NCBI GenBank assembly: GCA_963971535.1
Contig: OZ020589.1
Coordinates: 82,608,860 to 82,672,859 of the forward strand
DNA: 64,000 bases
Direction: 5' to 3'
DNA from: Notolepis coatsorum
Taxonomy: Eukaryota; Chordata; Actinopteri; Aulopiformes; Paralepididae
Positions 34,980 to 46,189 of this stretch are shown here, piece by piece. The notes beneath the pieces were generated by a model that saw nothing but the letters and a program-made list of their open reading frames with translations, ran no database searches and was not told the origin of the DNA. How positions within the stretch are numbered: the first letter of the stretch is position 1; each line of letters starts with the position of its first letter. The position numbers were made by a program, and so were the translations under genes.

Positions 34980-36010
34980 AGACTGTGGGCAGGCCTGGAC
35001 TGGCCATCTGGCATACCGGGCATTTTTTTTTCAAATCATAACGGCCCAAATATGCGTCGGCCAACTGGGCAAATTATTATTATTTGGTCAACGACCGGCC
35101 CACTACTAGGCTGGGACAGCGGCCCATTGGTACTGACTGACACTGGGCTGGCCCTATCACATATTTTACTAAGCACCCCCCTGCCAGTCGTGCAGGTACA
35201 TGACAGAGGGGGGCTGGTACATGACTGAGATGGGGCTGTGGTACATGACTGAGAGGGGGCTGTGGTACATGACTGAGAGGGGGCTGTGGTACATGACTGA
35301 GATGGGGCTGTGGTACATGACTGAGAGGGGGCTGTGGTACATGACTGAGAGGGGGCTGGTAGATGACTGAGAGGGGGCTGGTACAGGACTGAGAGGGGGG
35401 CTGGTATACACATGACTGAGAGGGGGCTGGTACATGATTGAGAGGGGGCTGGTACCATGTATTGGTACTGACTAACACTGGGCTGGCCCAATCACATCTC
35501 TTACTAAGCACCCCCCCCCCCGCGCCAGTCATGTGGTACATGACTGAGAGGGGGGCTGGCACATGACTGAGATGGGGCTGTGGTACATGACTGAGAGGGG
35601 GCTGTGGTACATGACTGAGAGGGGGCTGTGGTACATGACTGAGAGGGGGCTGTGGTACATGACTGAGAGGGGGCTGTGGTACATGACTGAGAGGGGGCTG
35701 TGGTACATGACTGAGGGGGCTGTGGTACATGACTGAGAGGGGGGCTGGTACATGACTGAGAGGGGGCTGGTATACATGACTGAGAGGGGGCTGGTACATG
35801 ACTTAGAGGGGGCTGGTATACAGGACTGAGAGGGGGCTGGTACATGACTGAGAGGGGGCTGGTACATGACTGAGAGGGGACTGGTATACAGGACTGAGAG
35901 GGGGCTGGTATACATGACTGAGAGGGGGCTGGCTGGTACATGACTAAGAGGGAGCTGGTACATGACTGAGAGGGGGCTGGCTGGTACATGACTGAGAGGG
36001 GGCTGGTACC
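34980..36010. repeat. GC-rich minisatellite in two higher-order blocks
   Basis: Units of about 22-25 bp (ctgtggtacatgactgagag, variants ggctggtacatgactgagag and ggctggtatacaggactgag) fill 35200-35455 and 35530-36005. Each block is preceded by the same leader (ggtactgact(g/a)acactggg ... actaagcaccccc at 35130 and 35465), so the array arose by duplication of a larger unit. Long minus-strand frames (PSQSCTTA-like) are repeat artefacts. The array ends at the gypsy LTR at 36012. Confidence 0.88.
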
Positions 36011-36011
36011 A

Positions 36012-36250
36012 TGTATTATGCATCATTGTAGGTCAAACTGTAAACTGTGTTAATATGTACCTCAGTTGCGTGTGAGTCAATGAACACACTTGGGTATATC
36101 AAACCGTAGGTTTATTAAACATCTAGTTGTGACGTGACGGTGAGAGCAGGTTCATAGTAGCGAGGCAGTTTGTACGCAGTCGCACTAGCGGTACGGTGGC
36201 CCGTAGTAGCCAATAGTCAAACTGGATAATCATTCAGCCAATGATCTACA
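36012..36250 (-). repeat. gypsy 3' LTR
   Basis: On the plus strand it starts TGTATTATGC and ends ATGATCTACA (TG...CA, 239 bp). The part 36033-36236 is nearly identical to 54366-54567. On the minus strand it is preceded by a purine run AAAGGGAAAGGA (36262-36251), the expected polypurine tract. Confidence 0.72.
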
Positions 36251-36360
36251 TCCTTTCCCTTTAGCTCAAATCTCGTATAACAAAATACTGTATCACTATG
36301 TGAATGTTAACATCACAGAAAATTTCTTTTACTTTGAATTCTACAATTTCCAGTAAACAA

Positions 36361-37932
36361 TTAAATGAAGATACTCTTAGACAAACTTAAAACTATCCAT
36401 CTGTAGACAAAGGTGGACGAGTATATATCACTTTGAGAAGTAGTGCATTCATAAAACTTGGAATCACCATAAGTGCATAAGTGGAACAACTTATTGCAAA
36501 TAATATTGACACAATGGCATAGGATTCTGAGGTACTTGGGGTTTGGCTTGCAGATGCGGCCTGCACGCGTTGTATATTGTGCGTTACTGTTCTCAGCTGG
36601 GAAGCGTGCTGGGTGTGTCGGCCGGGGAGAGTGTGTGTGTTGCATGTTGTTTGGCCCTGGTGATAGTGGCGTGTAGGGTGCATTGTTCACTGTAGAGGAG
36701 CCGGTGTTCTGGGAGTCTGGGTCCTCTGCGTGGAACCGTGGTGGTGGTGGTTCTGTGACAGGAAGGATGTGACGGCGATTCCTCCTGTATGTCTTCCCGT
36801 TGGACTGGATGACGTAGGAGCGCGGCTCTTTGCTCTTCTCCTTCACAGTCCCAAGTCGGTCGTATCCTTTCGGGGTCTGCATACGGACCACCTGTCCCTC
36901 TGTTAAAGGCGGTAGTGGGCGACTTGACTTGTCGAAGTGGTGCTTCAGAGTGAGCCTTCTGTTGAGGAGCTGGGCGCTGACTCGCCGAGCGTCCTTGGGG
37001 GCTAGTTCCAGTAGTTTGCTACACACTGGAATGGCTGCGCGTGTCTGCCGTGACATCAGACGTTCAGCAGGGGAGCCTAGTGTTGAGTCACGGGGGACAT
37101 TCCTGAGGTTCAGGAGATTGAAAAAAACATCGGTTCCATCTCTATGAGATTTCTCCATCAGTTGATTGGCACTTCTGACCGCCCTCTCTGCGAGCCCATT
37201 AGACTGTGGGAACTCTGGGCTGTTGGTGGTATGTACAAAATCCCATTGTTTGGCAAAGTCCTTGAAACTCTGACTGGTGTATAATTGTCTAGCATTGTCA
37301 GAGAAGAGAGTGTGCGGTGAGCCGTGGACTGAAAAATGTCTTTTCAACTTAAGATATCACAGCCGATGTCAGGCTGTGGAGAAGGTCGATTTCGTACCAG
37401 CCAGAATACGAATCTACTAGCACTTGGTAGTGTTTACCATGCCATTCAAACATGTCCGTGGCAACTGTAGACCATGGGAGGTCTGGAACTGATTGAAGTT
37501 TCAGAGGTTCCTTTTGCTGGTGGGACTTGGTGCTGTTGCACGTTGCACATGAGAGCAGCTCTTCAGCGATGTCAGTTGACATTGCCGGCCAGAATATGAT
37601 GCCTCTGGCTCTGCGCTTTGTGGCTTCAACACCTGGGTGTCCTTTGTGCACGATGATGATGTACTCTCTGTGCAGAGACTGGGGGATGACTGTCTTGTGG
37701 CCTTTCATGATGATTCCATCCTCCACTGCGAGTTCGTCTCTGTAAGGGAAGAAGGGAACGACAGCAGGCTGGAGCTGGCTTTCTCTGTTGGGCCATCCTC
37801 TCTGAATGACCGCGCTGATGGTCTGTAACATCTCATCCTCTGCTGTGTGCTTTCTGAGTTCTTCTAGGCGAGCGGTGGAGATGCAACTCACCGACATGAC
37901 CTCATAAGCACCGTTTTCAGCAGGGCTCTGGG
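36361..37932 (-). pseudogene. gypsy integrase with one frameshift
   Basis: The upstream frame (37897-37349) has an H-x-G-H zinc-binding start (REYIIIVHKGHPGVEATKRR), a Cys-x2-Cys (CATCNSTKSHQ) and the first catalytic Asp (VATDMFEW). The second frame (37347 down) has LFSDNARQ (second Asp) and NGLAERAVRSANQLM (catalytic Glu), then a C-terminal region with GYDRLGTVKEKSKEPRSYVI. One extra T near 37352 shifts the frame between VIS and LKRHF. Integrase joins the DNA copy into the genome. Confidence 0.82.
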
Positions 37933-38010
37933 TAGGGCTGTCTTAAATACTTCGAAGCTTCGAAGCTTCGTTCGATGGCACAAGCTTCAAACATTAAAAA
38001 AAAATCGAAG

Positions 38011-38043
<33 letters not shown>

Positions 38044-38092
38044 AAAGATTTTCAAAAAAAATTGTTTTCAATTTTTATTTTTATTTTTACTT

Positions 38093-38200
<108 letters not shown>

Positions 38201-38319
38201 CCATTGGGTGGGGCCGAAATACACTGGAAAGTAACCCAGCTCAGCACTGCCCAAATTATATCATCACTATTGCCTGTTTGAAGGATATACACCACCTACA
38301 CGATATTCTCAGTCCTTGC

Positions 38320-38640
38320 CCCACAATGGTGGAATGAACTACCCACCCCAGTTAGGACAGCCGAATCCCGTCCAATCTTTCGCCGTCGACTAAAGACGCA
38401 CTTCTTCAACCATTATCTGAAATAAAATAAAATAAATCTAACCCTAACTAACCTTACTGTCATGCACTTGTCCTAATAAACTAACCTACACTGTAACACG
38501 CAACACTTTGATGAATATTGTTACTCAGCTGATAGAGTTGTATCCTTCCTGATGACCTGTCGTACAGAACTTGTAAGTCGCTTTGGATAAAAGCGTCAGC
38601 TAAATGACTAAATGTAAATGTGAATGTAAATGCCTTGTAG
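38320..38640 (+). mobile_element. L2/CR1-type LINE 3' end nested in the hAT element
   Basis: A short frame around 38322-38420 encodes WWNELPTPVRTAESRPIFRR, the usual LINE C-terminal motif. The end has GTCGCTTTGGATAAAAGCG, 'tcagctaaatgactaaatg' and a TAAATG-repeat tail (38576-38632). Severely 5'-truncated. Confidence 0.78.
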
Positions 38641-39118
38641 AATTCCACACATAAGAAAGAAAGATACTGGGATGAATAAACAAAATAGGAAATAAAATGT
38701 AGAAATGCATGCAATACATAAATAAATATGAATCTCCATATATGAAATAGAACATTTAGATAAGGTGCTACTGAGATGTTTTGGTGAGTTCTTTGTTTTT
38801 TTGTGGAAGTAGCCCTTCTTAAAAATGCATGAACATTCACTGATAATTGGTCTGTAGTGGAGTCTACAAGGTCTACATTGCCGGGCCATGTAGAATCCGG
38901 ACCTTGTAGACTGACATAATTCTGTGCATAGTTTAGTCTACACAGGCCATATTTCAAATAATCAAAATCTTACTTCATTCATCTTAAACATTCTTGATTT
39001 GGGGGATTGGTAGTTCCCATGAAATCTGAAGTTGTTCAAACGACAACAGCGATCCACCTTGAATTAAATCACACAGCCGTGTTGGCTGCATCACAGTCAC
39101 GAAAGGGGCTACTTAATT

Positions 39119-39205
39119 CATTAATCCAATCCACTTTATTTATAGAGCACATTTAAAAACAACAACGTTTACCAAAGTGCTGTACAAGTCCCACAACATA
39201 AGATA
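39119..39205 (-). mobile_element. LINE 3' end, minus strand, nested in the hAT element
   Basis: The plus strand reads 'aatccactttatttatagagc ... ttaccaaagtgctgtacaag'. On the minus strand this is the LINE end cttgtacagcactttggtaa ... ctctataaataaag. Only the 3' tail is present. Confidence 0.65.
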
Positions 39206-39303
39206 AAAAAAAAAAAAGAAAAAAAAAATTAATTCGAAGCTTCGAATTTAAATCGAAGCTTCGATTGCCAAAAAAAAATTCGAAGGTCAGCCCTAGCTCT
39301 GGG

Positions 39304-40480
39304 TGACATGTTTGTTTGGAGCTCTGGAGAGGGTGGCAGCCAGGTACATGTACTTGCCCTTTTTGTACACTAGGCTGATGTCGTAGCTCTGTAGACGGAG
39401 TAGCATTCTCTGAAGACGGGCTGGGGCTGTGTGAATGGGCTTTTTTATGATCGTCACCAGAGGTTGGTGGTCTGTTTCCACGATTGTGGGCTTTCCATAT
39501 ACATAGTCCTTGAATTTTGTGCAGGCAAACACGACAGCTAGAAGCTCTCTTTCTATTTGGGCGTACCTTGTCTCAGTATCTGTGAGGGTACACGACGCAA
39601 ATGCTACTGGCCTGCCACTTTGCATGCATGCTGCTCCGAGTCCATAGCATGACGCGTCACATGTGAGTGTGACTGGCTCCTTGACGTTGTAATATATCAA
39701 CACTGGTGGGCTGGATAGGCACGACTTGAGGCGCTCAAATGCCTCCTGGTGCTGCTGGTACCAGCACCACGCCGTCTCCTTGTGGGTCAGCTTCCTCAGT
39801 GGCACTGCTATGTCACTGAAACTGGGGATGTACTTTGCCAGGTAGTTTACCATCCCTAGGAAACGCTGTAGTGAAGTGACATCTGTGGGGACTGGCATCT
39901 CAGTTATAGCTGCTGTTTTAGAGGGGTCTGCTTTCAGGCCTTCGCTCGTGAAGATGTGGCCTACATAACCTACTTGGTCTAGGCAAAACCTGCACTTTGC
40001 TGAGTTTAGCCTGAGGTTGACCTCTCTCACCCGATCAAGCACTTTTCTCAGGTTGGCATCGTGTTCAGCCACTCCGCGGCCTCCGATGATGATGTCATCT
40101 ACTATCACGGAGCATGGTAAGCCTGTGAACAGCTGTTCCATGGAGCGCTGAAACACCTCGCTTGCAGAGTTGATGCCGAAAGGCATTCTTTGAAATTTGT
40201 AGCGCCCGAACGGTGTGCTGAATGTGGTCAGCACTGAGGATTTCTCGTCCAGACGTATCTGCCAGAATGAGTTCTTGGCGTCCAGGACGGAAAACACTGT
40301 TGCTCCCGACATCTGTGCTGCTACCTCTTCAACACTACGCATGGGGTGATGGGGCCTCTTCAACGCTGTGTTGAGGTCCTTTGGATTGATGCACAGTCTG
40401 ATTTCTTGTTTGTCTTTCTTGTGTGCTGCCACCATAGATGAAACCCAGTCTGTGGGCTCAGAGACAGCTGAGACTGCTTT
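39304..40480 (-). pseudogene. gypsy reverse transcriptase and RNase H
   Basis: Reverse transcriptase motifs are SSMVAAHKKDKQEIRLCIN, VFSVLDAKNSFWQIRL (first Asp), FGRYKFQRMPFGINSASE and SVIVDDIIIGG (VDD in place of the usual Y-x-DD context). They are followed by the connection region and RNase H (LTCDASCYGLGAACMQ, YAQIERELLAVVFACTKF, VETDHQPLVTI). The frame is open from 40435 to the hAT junction. It connects to the protease frame by one frameshift near 40470 and, across the hAT element, in frame to the integrase region. Confidence 0.85.
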
Positions 40481-41150
40481 GCATGCGGTCCAATTCCGCT
40501 TTAACCCTCTCTTGCATCGCTGCGGGGATGCGGTGGGCTGGTCGGACCACAGGCTGTATGCTGGGATCCAGCGTCATGGAATATATGACTGGGAGTTCTC
40601 CAAGCTCATCACTGCACACATCTTTATAATGTGTTAGAATCTGTGTTTTGAAATCTGTGTTATTCTCCATGGTGACTTGGTGGACGTCTAGGCTCATTTG
40701 AACAATCCCCATGTCCATACATGCACGAAAACCTAGTAGTGGTTGCACATCTCTGTCCACTATGAAGAAAGGCAGTGTGTGTTGCTCCTCCTTTAAACAG
40801 CACGATAGTGTGACCAGACCTTTGGTCTCAATTTTAGTGCCTCCGTAAGCAACAAGGTTTGCAGTTTTCTTCTGCTGCACAAATTGCTCTCCATTAGTCA
40901 CTCTTTTGAAAATCTCTATTGACATAACATTACATTTAGCTCCTGTGTCAACTTTAAACTCTGTAGATTTGCCGTTTATGTGCATTGTGACAAATCCTTC
41001 ATCTTTCTCATTTACTTGAGAATTGACACTGTCAATATTGACACCATCCACATAGAACGTGTCGTCTTCATGTGTAGACTGGTCCACTGACATTTCATGC
41101 ACAGACTTGAAATGGAGATTTTTTCTGTGGATATCTTTGACTCTGTGGCT
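40458..41150 (-). pseudogene. gypsy protease and RT start
   Basis: It contains the aspartic protease motif STEFKVDTGAKCNVMS (D-T-G) and the flap and LLGFRACMDMGI region. The segment DELGELPVIYSMTLDPSIQP, which leads into RT, then follows. The frame is lost at 40458 by a frameshift. Upstream of about 41150 the open frame runs into Harbinger-like sequence and the BEL LTR, so the nominal start (41225) is not a real start. Confidence 0.78.
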
Positions 41151-41189
41151 TAGGTCGCTTTCACACAGGGGCTGTTTGGTCCGGATTAT

Positions 41190-42011
41190 AGAATTATCCG
41201 ACGTTTTTCCCAATATATTTATCATTATTATCCTTCATTATTATCATGAGTAACATTTATTGTATACATTTATTGCATGAGTTAATTCTTATCTGGTGCC
41301 GCCTAGTGGACGCACTTTGGAGTACGTATTGCGACTCTGAGCAGGTAAGCTGTCTCTGCGCCGGCGCATCGCGCTATTTAAGTGACACTCTCAGTCTAGA
41401 CTGTAAGGTGAAAAGCCCTGTGGGCGAACTCTTGACTGGCCAACGGTACGTAGCATTATATGCGCCGTTAATATCCGCATTTCTGTTTAATTCATATATC
41501 TAGTTATTAATTAATGCAGTTTGTTTTCCTTTCCTTTTGTATTGGTAAATAATCTATAGACTGACTAACGTCTGATTGTATGCTGACTGACTAAAACGCT
41601 GACTGAATGTACATGCTGACTATAGACCAACTACATGCAGACCAACTAATGTCTGGCTACACTATCCAGAACCGGTTGCTAAATTACAACCTAACTATCA
41701 ACGAACTATCAACAGAGGCGACTTGGTTGAACATTACCGATACCATATCGACCTCTACTAACATTATCCACTAATGCTTGGATGTAAGCTACTACCAACT
41801 ATCAGCTACAAGCTAACCCCTTGTTTAATTGACCACCTGGTGATTATTGTAACAAAGGATGAATTGGATGCTGGACATCAAGGTCCAAATAAACAAACAT
41901 TCTTATAAAGTCCGAATTGTTTCTATGGTTTAAGTAAAGTCATTTCGCCCACACCCTTCCAAGGGGGATATCTAGTTGACTCATTGACTGAGACTGCTAG
42001 ATAATTGGACA
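41190..42011 (+). repeat. BEL/Pao 1 5' LTR
   Basis: It begins AGAATTATCCGACG and ends GCTAGATAATTGGACA. It is nearly identical to 50557-51377; visible differences include ccagaaccgg versus ctaaccgg near 41675 and 51034. The start is not the usual TG; inner ends AATTATC/GATAATT are inverted. 'ttccttttgtattggtaaataat' and a TATA-like region occur inside. Confidence 0.82.
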
Positions 42012-42275
42012 ATTATTTACTGCACGCGCCCGCTACGAGACGGGACGGACGGAACGCAGAAGGAAGTGCCGCGTGGGATACCCATCAACGTCAAGGTGGA
42101 ACCAGGACGGAGTGGATACACACGACGGGGCACATTGGAGAGGACGCGGTCAGCTCAAGGGAAGTGAAACGTTGATGTTGACTGCTTATTGGGTTGGAAT
42201 CGCCGTATTCCGCCCACATGCTGGTTGCTTGAAGTGGTGGGGTCGCCGAACTCCATCCAATGTTAATGCTTAAAC

Positions 42276-42655
42276 GCTAGCCATTAGCCAACCAATGCTA
42301 ATACTGCTAGCCACCAATGCTAACGCTGTTAGCCAAAGACTGCTAACACTGCTAGCTGCCAATGCTTAACGCTAGCCATTAGCCAACCAATGCTAATACT
42401 GCTAGCCACCAATGCTAACGCTGTTAGCCAAAGACTGCTAACACTGCTAGCTGCCAATGCTTAAGGCTAGCCATTAGCCAACCAATGCTAATACTGCTAG
42501 CCACCTATGCTAACGCTGTTAGCCAAAGACTGCTAACACTGCTAGCTGCCAATGCTTAACGCTAGCCATTAGCCAACCAATGCTAATACTGCTAGCCACC
42601 AATGCTAACGCTGTTAGCCAAAGACTGCTAACATTGCTAGCCAAAGAATGCTAAC
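42276..42655 (+). repeat. 95-bp minisatellite in the BEL leader
   Basis: Units starting gctagccattagccaaccaa lie at 42276, 42371, 42466 and 42561, each with internal 'gctaacgctgttagccaaag' sub-motifs. There are four copies between the 5' LTR and gag. Confidence 0.92.
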
Positions 42656-42689
42656 ACTGCTGGCCACCAATGCTAGCTAAAGAACATTT

Positions 42690-43470
42690 CATTGACACCC
42701 ATGCCTTGGCTGTGTTGAACTAAGCAACTACATTGTTGCTCCAAACGCTGTGAACATTATCATTGACACCTATGCCTTGGTTGTGTTGAACTAAGCAACT
42801 ACATTGTTGCTCCAAACGCTGTGAACATTATCATTGACACCTATGCCTTGGTTGTGTTGAACTAAGCAACTACATTGTTGCTCCAAACGCTGTGAACATT
42901 ATCATTGACACCCATGCCTTGGCTGTGTTGAACCAAGCAACTACGTTGTTGCTACAAACGCTGTGAACTTTATCATTGACACCTATGCCTTGGTTGTGTT
43001 GAACTAAGCAACTACATTGTTGCTCCAAACGCTGTGAACATTATCATTGACACCCATGCCTTGGCTGTGTTGAACCAAGCAACTACGTTGTTGCTCCAAA
43101 CGCTGTGAACATTATCATTGACACCTATGCCTTGGTTGTGTTGAACTAAGCAACTACATTGTTGCTCCAAACGCTGTGAACATTATCATTGACACCCATG
43201 CCTTGGCTGTGTTGAACCAAGCAACTACGTTGTTGCTCCAAACGCTGTGAACATTATCATTGACATGCCTATGCCTTGACTGTGTTGAATCAAGCAACTA
43301 CGTTGTTGCTCCAAACGCTGTGAACATTATCATTGACACCCATGCCTTGGCGGTGTTGAACGGTACAAATTACATTGTTGCTCCAAACTCTGTGAACATT
43401 ATCATTGACATGCCTATGCCTTGGATGTGTTGAACGGTGCAAATACGTTGTTGCTCCAGACGCCGTAAAC
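42690..43470 (+). repeat. 71-bp minisatellite in the BEL leader
   Basis: About 11 copies of a 71-bp unit starting cattgacacc(c/t)atgcctt. Copies alternate between two variants (cccatg...ggctg and cctatg...ggttg), which suggests expansion by two-unit steps. The last copies are shortened or diverged. Confidence 0.92.
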
Positions 43471-43843
43471 TATACTATGAATGGATTAACCAAAGGCTGA
43501 AACGGTGCTAATTTACTCTATCCTACTTGTTCAATCTCATTGTGGCCATTTCCAGGTTTCAAGTGAGTGAAGAAGCTGTAGCGGTGCTCACCAACTCTAT
43601 CCTATTTGTTCACTCTCATTGTGGCCATTACCAGGTTCAAGTGAGTGAAGCGAAACTACGTTGACCCACTATACGGTCCCGTCATTATCTCCTGCTTGGA
43701 GCAGTGTCATTGTAATCACTCTGCTACACGCCAACTGTACGAACTGTGCTTCTGACTGTTAACCCCATTGTTTACTACTGCCTGCGACCAGCGACTCAGC
43801 CGCAAAAGGAGCTCCAGTTGGGGCAACGGCTGACTGGGACAAG

Positions 43844-46189
43844 ATGGAAGGTGTAGATGTGGAAGAGCTAAAGAAGAGGCGTACTGCGGCGCAAATAGCT
43901 TTCACAAGGAGAGCCAACCAAGTAGCTGACAATGTTGACACTGCATCGCTAGCGGAGCTTGTCAACGACAAGAAAGCTCTTCAGATAGAGTTTGCGAAGC
44001 TCGTTGACGCGACGGGGGACTATGTTGGAGCATTGGAGGCCGACGGAACTGCGCATGCTACCGTGATGGCCGACGCCACAGCAAAGAAAGACGGAAGCAA
44101 GCAGAGGAAAATGACACTAGAGAAGAAGATCTTCTCGGAGGTATGGTCCCGCTTCGTTCAACCAAAATTAGGCCCCCTTGAAGCGGAGTTTAAGGAGGCC
44201 TTGGAAGAGGCAAAGAGACTCAGCACCCAATGGGCACCCCAAGACAAGAGAGCGTTGGAGGGGAACAAATTGGAGAGAAGACTCAACGCCTTTGAACAAA
44301 TGATGAGAGAGTGGAGATACCTTCTTCCAACTCCCAACATATCTGAATTAGAGAAGCGGTACAGGCACTTGGACGAGGAAAGAGCAGCACTGATGGACAA
44401 GTGGTCGACCCTCCTAGAGCCTGGGGGAAAGGGTGACACTGGATGTGCTTATGAGGGTGAAGAGGATATAAGGACACACAACATTGAAAGGGGCGGTGAA
44501 GTAACCAGCCCACTTGATATTTCAAACGATGTTCTGCAACGTGCCGCGGAAGCTAAACCTTCCCCGTCCACCAATGGCAAAAGTGAAGTCCTTCACATCC
44601 ACTCGTCATCTCCTCAGCTTGACAGTAGTCAAACAGAGGGCGCTTCCAAAGACTCTCCCTTACCTATCGGGAGCCACGAGGGGGCCCCGAAAGCAACCCA
44701 TCTCCAGCTTGGAGCAAAGACCACAAGAAGTGGACCTCATGAGTATACCGACAGGAGTTCGCTCCCACGGGTAAGACAACCCAGCAGCGAACCCTATCTT
44801 TACCAGAGCGCTGACCTCGCTATCATGCCTCAGTTACGAGGTGACCACGCCACGCCATCAGGCGATGAGGGCGCAACGCGGGAAGGTCTCGCTCACCACA
44901 GAGCCCACCAGGGGGCCCGACCAAAGATAAAACTCGCCGCCATCAACCTGCCCAGATTCTGTGGCGACAGAAGGACCTATTGGCGCTGGCGGGATAATTG
45001 GGAGGACCTCCAGGCTTTGGCCGAACCATCAGGATTGCCTGTATGCAAATTATATCACCTTCTTGACAGCGTAGAAGAGCCACTGAGAAAGAAACTCGGG
45101 CTGGATCGCTGCAGAACAGCGGACGACGTTTTCAGGCTCCTGGACAACCGCTTTGGAGACAGAAGCACAACCGCAAGTCTGATCCTCAAAGGTCTGGAAG
45201 AAGTGCCTCCAGTACGGAGTAACCAGCCTAGGCCAATGATTAACCTGGTCCAAGCAGTGCAAACCGCACTGTACGACTTAAAAGACCTTGGGATGGAGGA
45301 CGTGATCAAAAACCACCTAACTGTTGCCGCCATAGAGAGAAAACTGCCTATAGGCATGAGAGAGAAGTGGATCTCCTATGAACGTGACCCCGCGAATGGC
45401 GTCACTCCCGCTAGTTACTTTGACAGACTCTTGTCATTTCTGAAAGGACAAGAAAGGATCCTCGAGAGGCTAGCACAGTTGGAGATCGGAGCCACCCACG
45501 CTGGCAAAAGACCAACCCAGCGTGAAAGGCTGAGCGACAGGGGAGGTGATAGATGGTCATTTACAAGAACGACAGCGAGCGAAGTAAGAAGGGAGCCCCA
45601 GAGGCACTCGTGCACCATGTGTGGAGAGGAAGCACATGGGAAAAGACTGTACTTCTGCCCGGCCTTCAAGAAGGCTAAGCTACTGGAAAAACGAGCCCAG
45701 GTGAAGAAAGCTGGAGCTTGCATCAAATGCCTCGCTTATCACGGGGCCAACGGCCTATGCGAGAAAAGGTTCCTCTGTAAAAAAGATGAGTGTGTAAAGG
45801 GGGGCGGCCCTGTCAACCATCATTTTCTCCTCTGCTCCAAGACACAGAGCAGGAACGAAACAATCAATGAGCCCGGCGCTCGTAAAGGGCTCCGAGGCCT
45901 TACGGCTGAGCAGGAGAAGGTGGTCACAGAGTTAAAGTTGTCAACGCTCCAAATGGAAGCATTCAAGAAAGCCTTCACGAACAAAGCGACCTCCCAAGTG
46001 TACGCCAGCAAGAGACTGTTGGACAAAAGTGGCATAAAAGAATACACAGTCCTCATGATGCTCATGGACGTCACGACAAGAGGAGGAGACTGTGTTGGAG
46101 CGTTGATGGACATCGCCTCCGACACCAACTATATCACACATCGCCTGGCCCCACAAAGAATGGAGAGAGCCGGTGATCTGGTGCTATGA
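43844..46189 (+). CDS. BEL/Pao 1 gag and protease start
   Basis: 781 codons from ATG. The N-terminal half is charged and helical (EELKKRRTAAQIAFTRRANQ). The middle has a DUF1759-type capsid region (INLPRFCGDRRTYWRWRDNW ... DRLLSFLKGQERILERLAQLE). A Cys/His cluster follows (CTMCGEEAHGKRLYFC, CIKCLAYHGANGLC, HHFLLC) that binds nucleic acid. The end has GALMDIASDTNYITHRLAP, where the protease motif would be; the usual D-[ST]-[AG] is altered. The frame stops at TGA 46187-46189, but the next frame is in the same phase. Confidence 0.85.
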   Translation: MEGVDVEELKKRRTAAQIAFTRRANQVADNVDTASLAELVNDKKALQIEFAKLVDATGDYVGALEADGTAHATVMADATAKKDGSKQRKMTLEKKIFSEVWSRFVQPKLGPLEAEFKEALEEAKRLSTQWAPQDKRALEGNKLERRLNAFEQMMREWRYLLPTPNISELEKRYRHLDEERAALMDKWSTLLEPGGKGDTGCAYEGEEDIRTHNIERGGEVTSPLDISNDVLQRAAEAKPSPSTNGKSEVLHIHSSSPQLDSSQTEGASKDSPLPIGSHEGAPKATHLQLGAKTTRSGPHEYTDRSSLPRVRQPSSEPYLYQSADLAIMPQLRGDHATPSGDEGATREGLAHHRAHQGARPKIKLAAINLPRFCGDRRTYWRWRDNWEDLQALAEPSGLPVCKLYHLLDSVEEPLRKKLGLDRCRTADDVFRLLDNRFGDRSTTASLILKGLEEVPPVRSNQPRPMINLVQAVQTALYDLKDLGMEDVIKNHLTVAAIERKLPIGMREKWISYERDPANGVTPASYFDRLLSFLKGQERILERLAQLEIGATHAGKRPTQRERLSDRGGDRWSFTRTTASEVRREPQRHSCTMCGEEAHGKRLYFCPAFKKAKLLEKRAQVKKAGACIKCLAYHGANGLCEKRFLCKKDECVKGGGPVNHHFLLCSKTQSRNETINEPGARKGLRGLTAEQEKVVTELKLSTLQMEAFKKAFTNKATSQVYASKRLLDKSGIKEYTVLMMLMDVTTRGGDCVGALMDIASDTNYITHRLAPQRMERAGDLVL

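Noticed and set aside
35036..36026. Long minus-strand open frames rich in PSQSC / PPLSHV
   Set aside because: They are translations of a GC-rich minisatellite in all three frames, with no domain or codon signal.
41190..41503. Open frame in the BEL LTR (also at 50500-50871) as a gene
   Set aside because: It occurs in both LTR copies and encodes no known domain; it is LTR sequence.
42276..43470. CRISPR-like array
   Set aside because: The units are head-to-tail repeats without unique spacers, in a eukaryotic retrotransposon leader.
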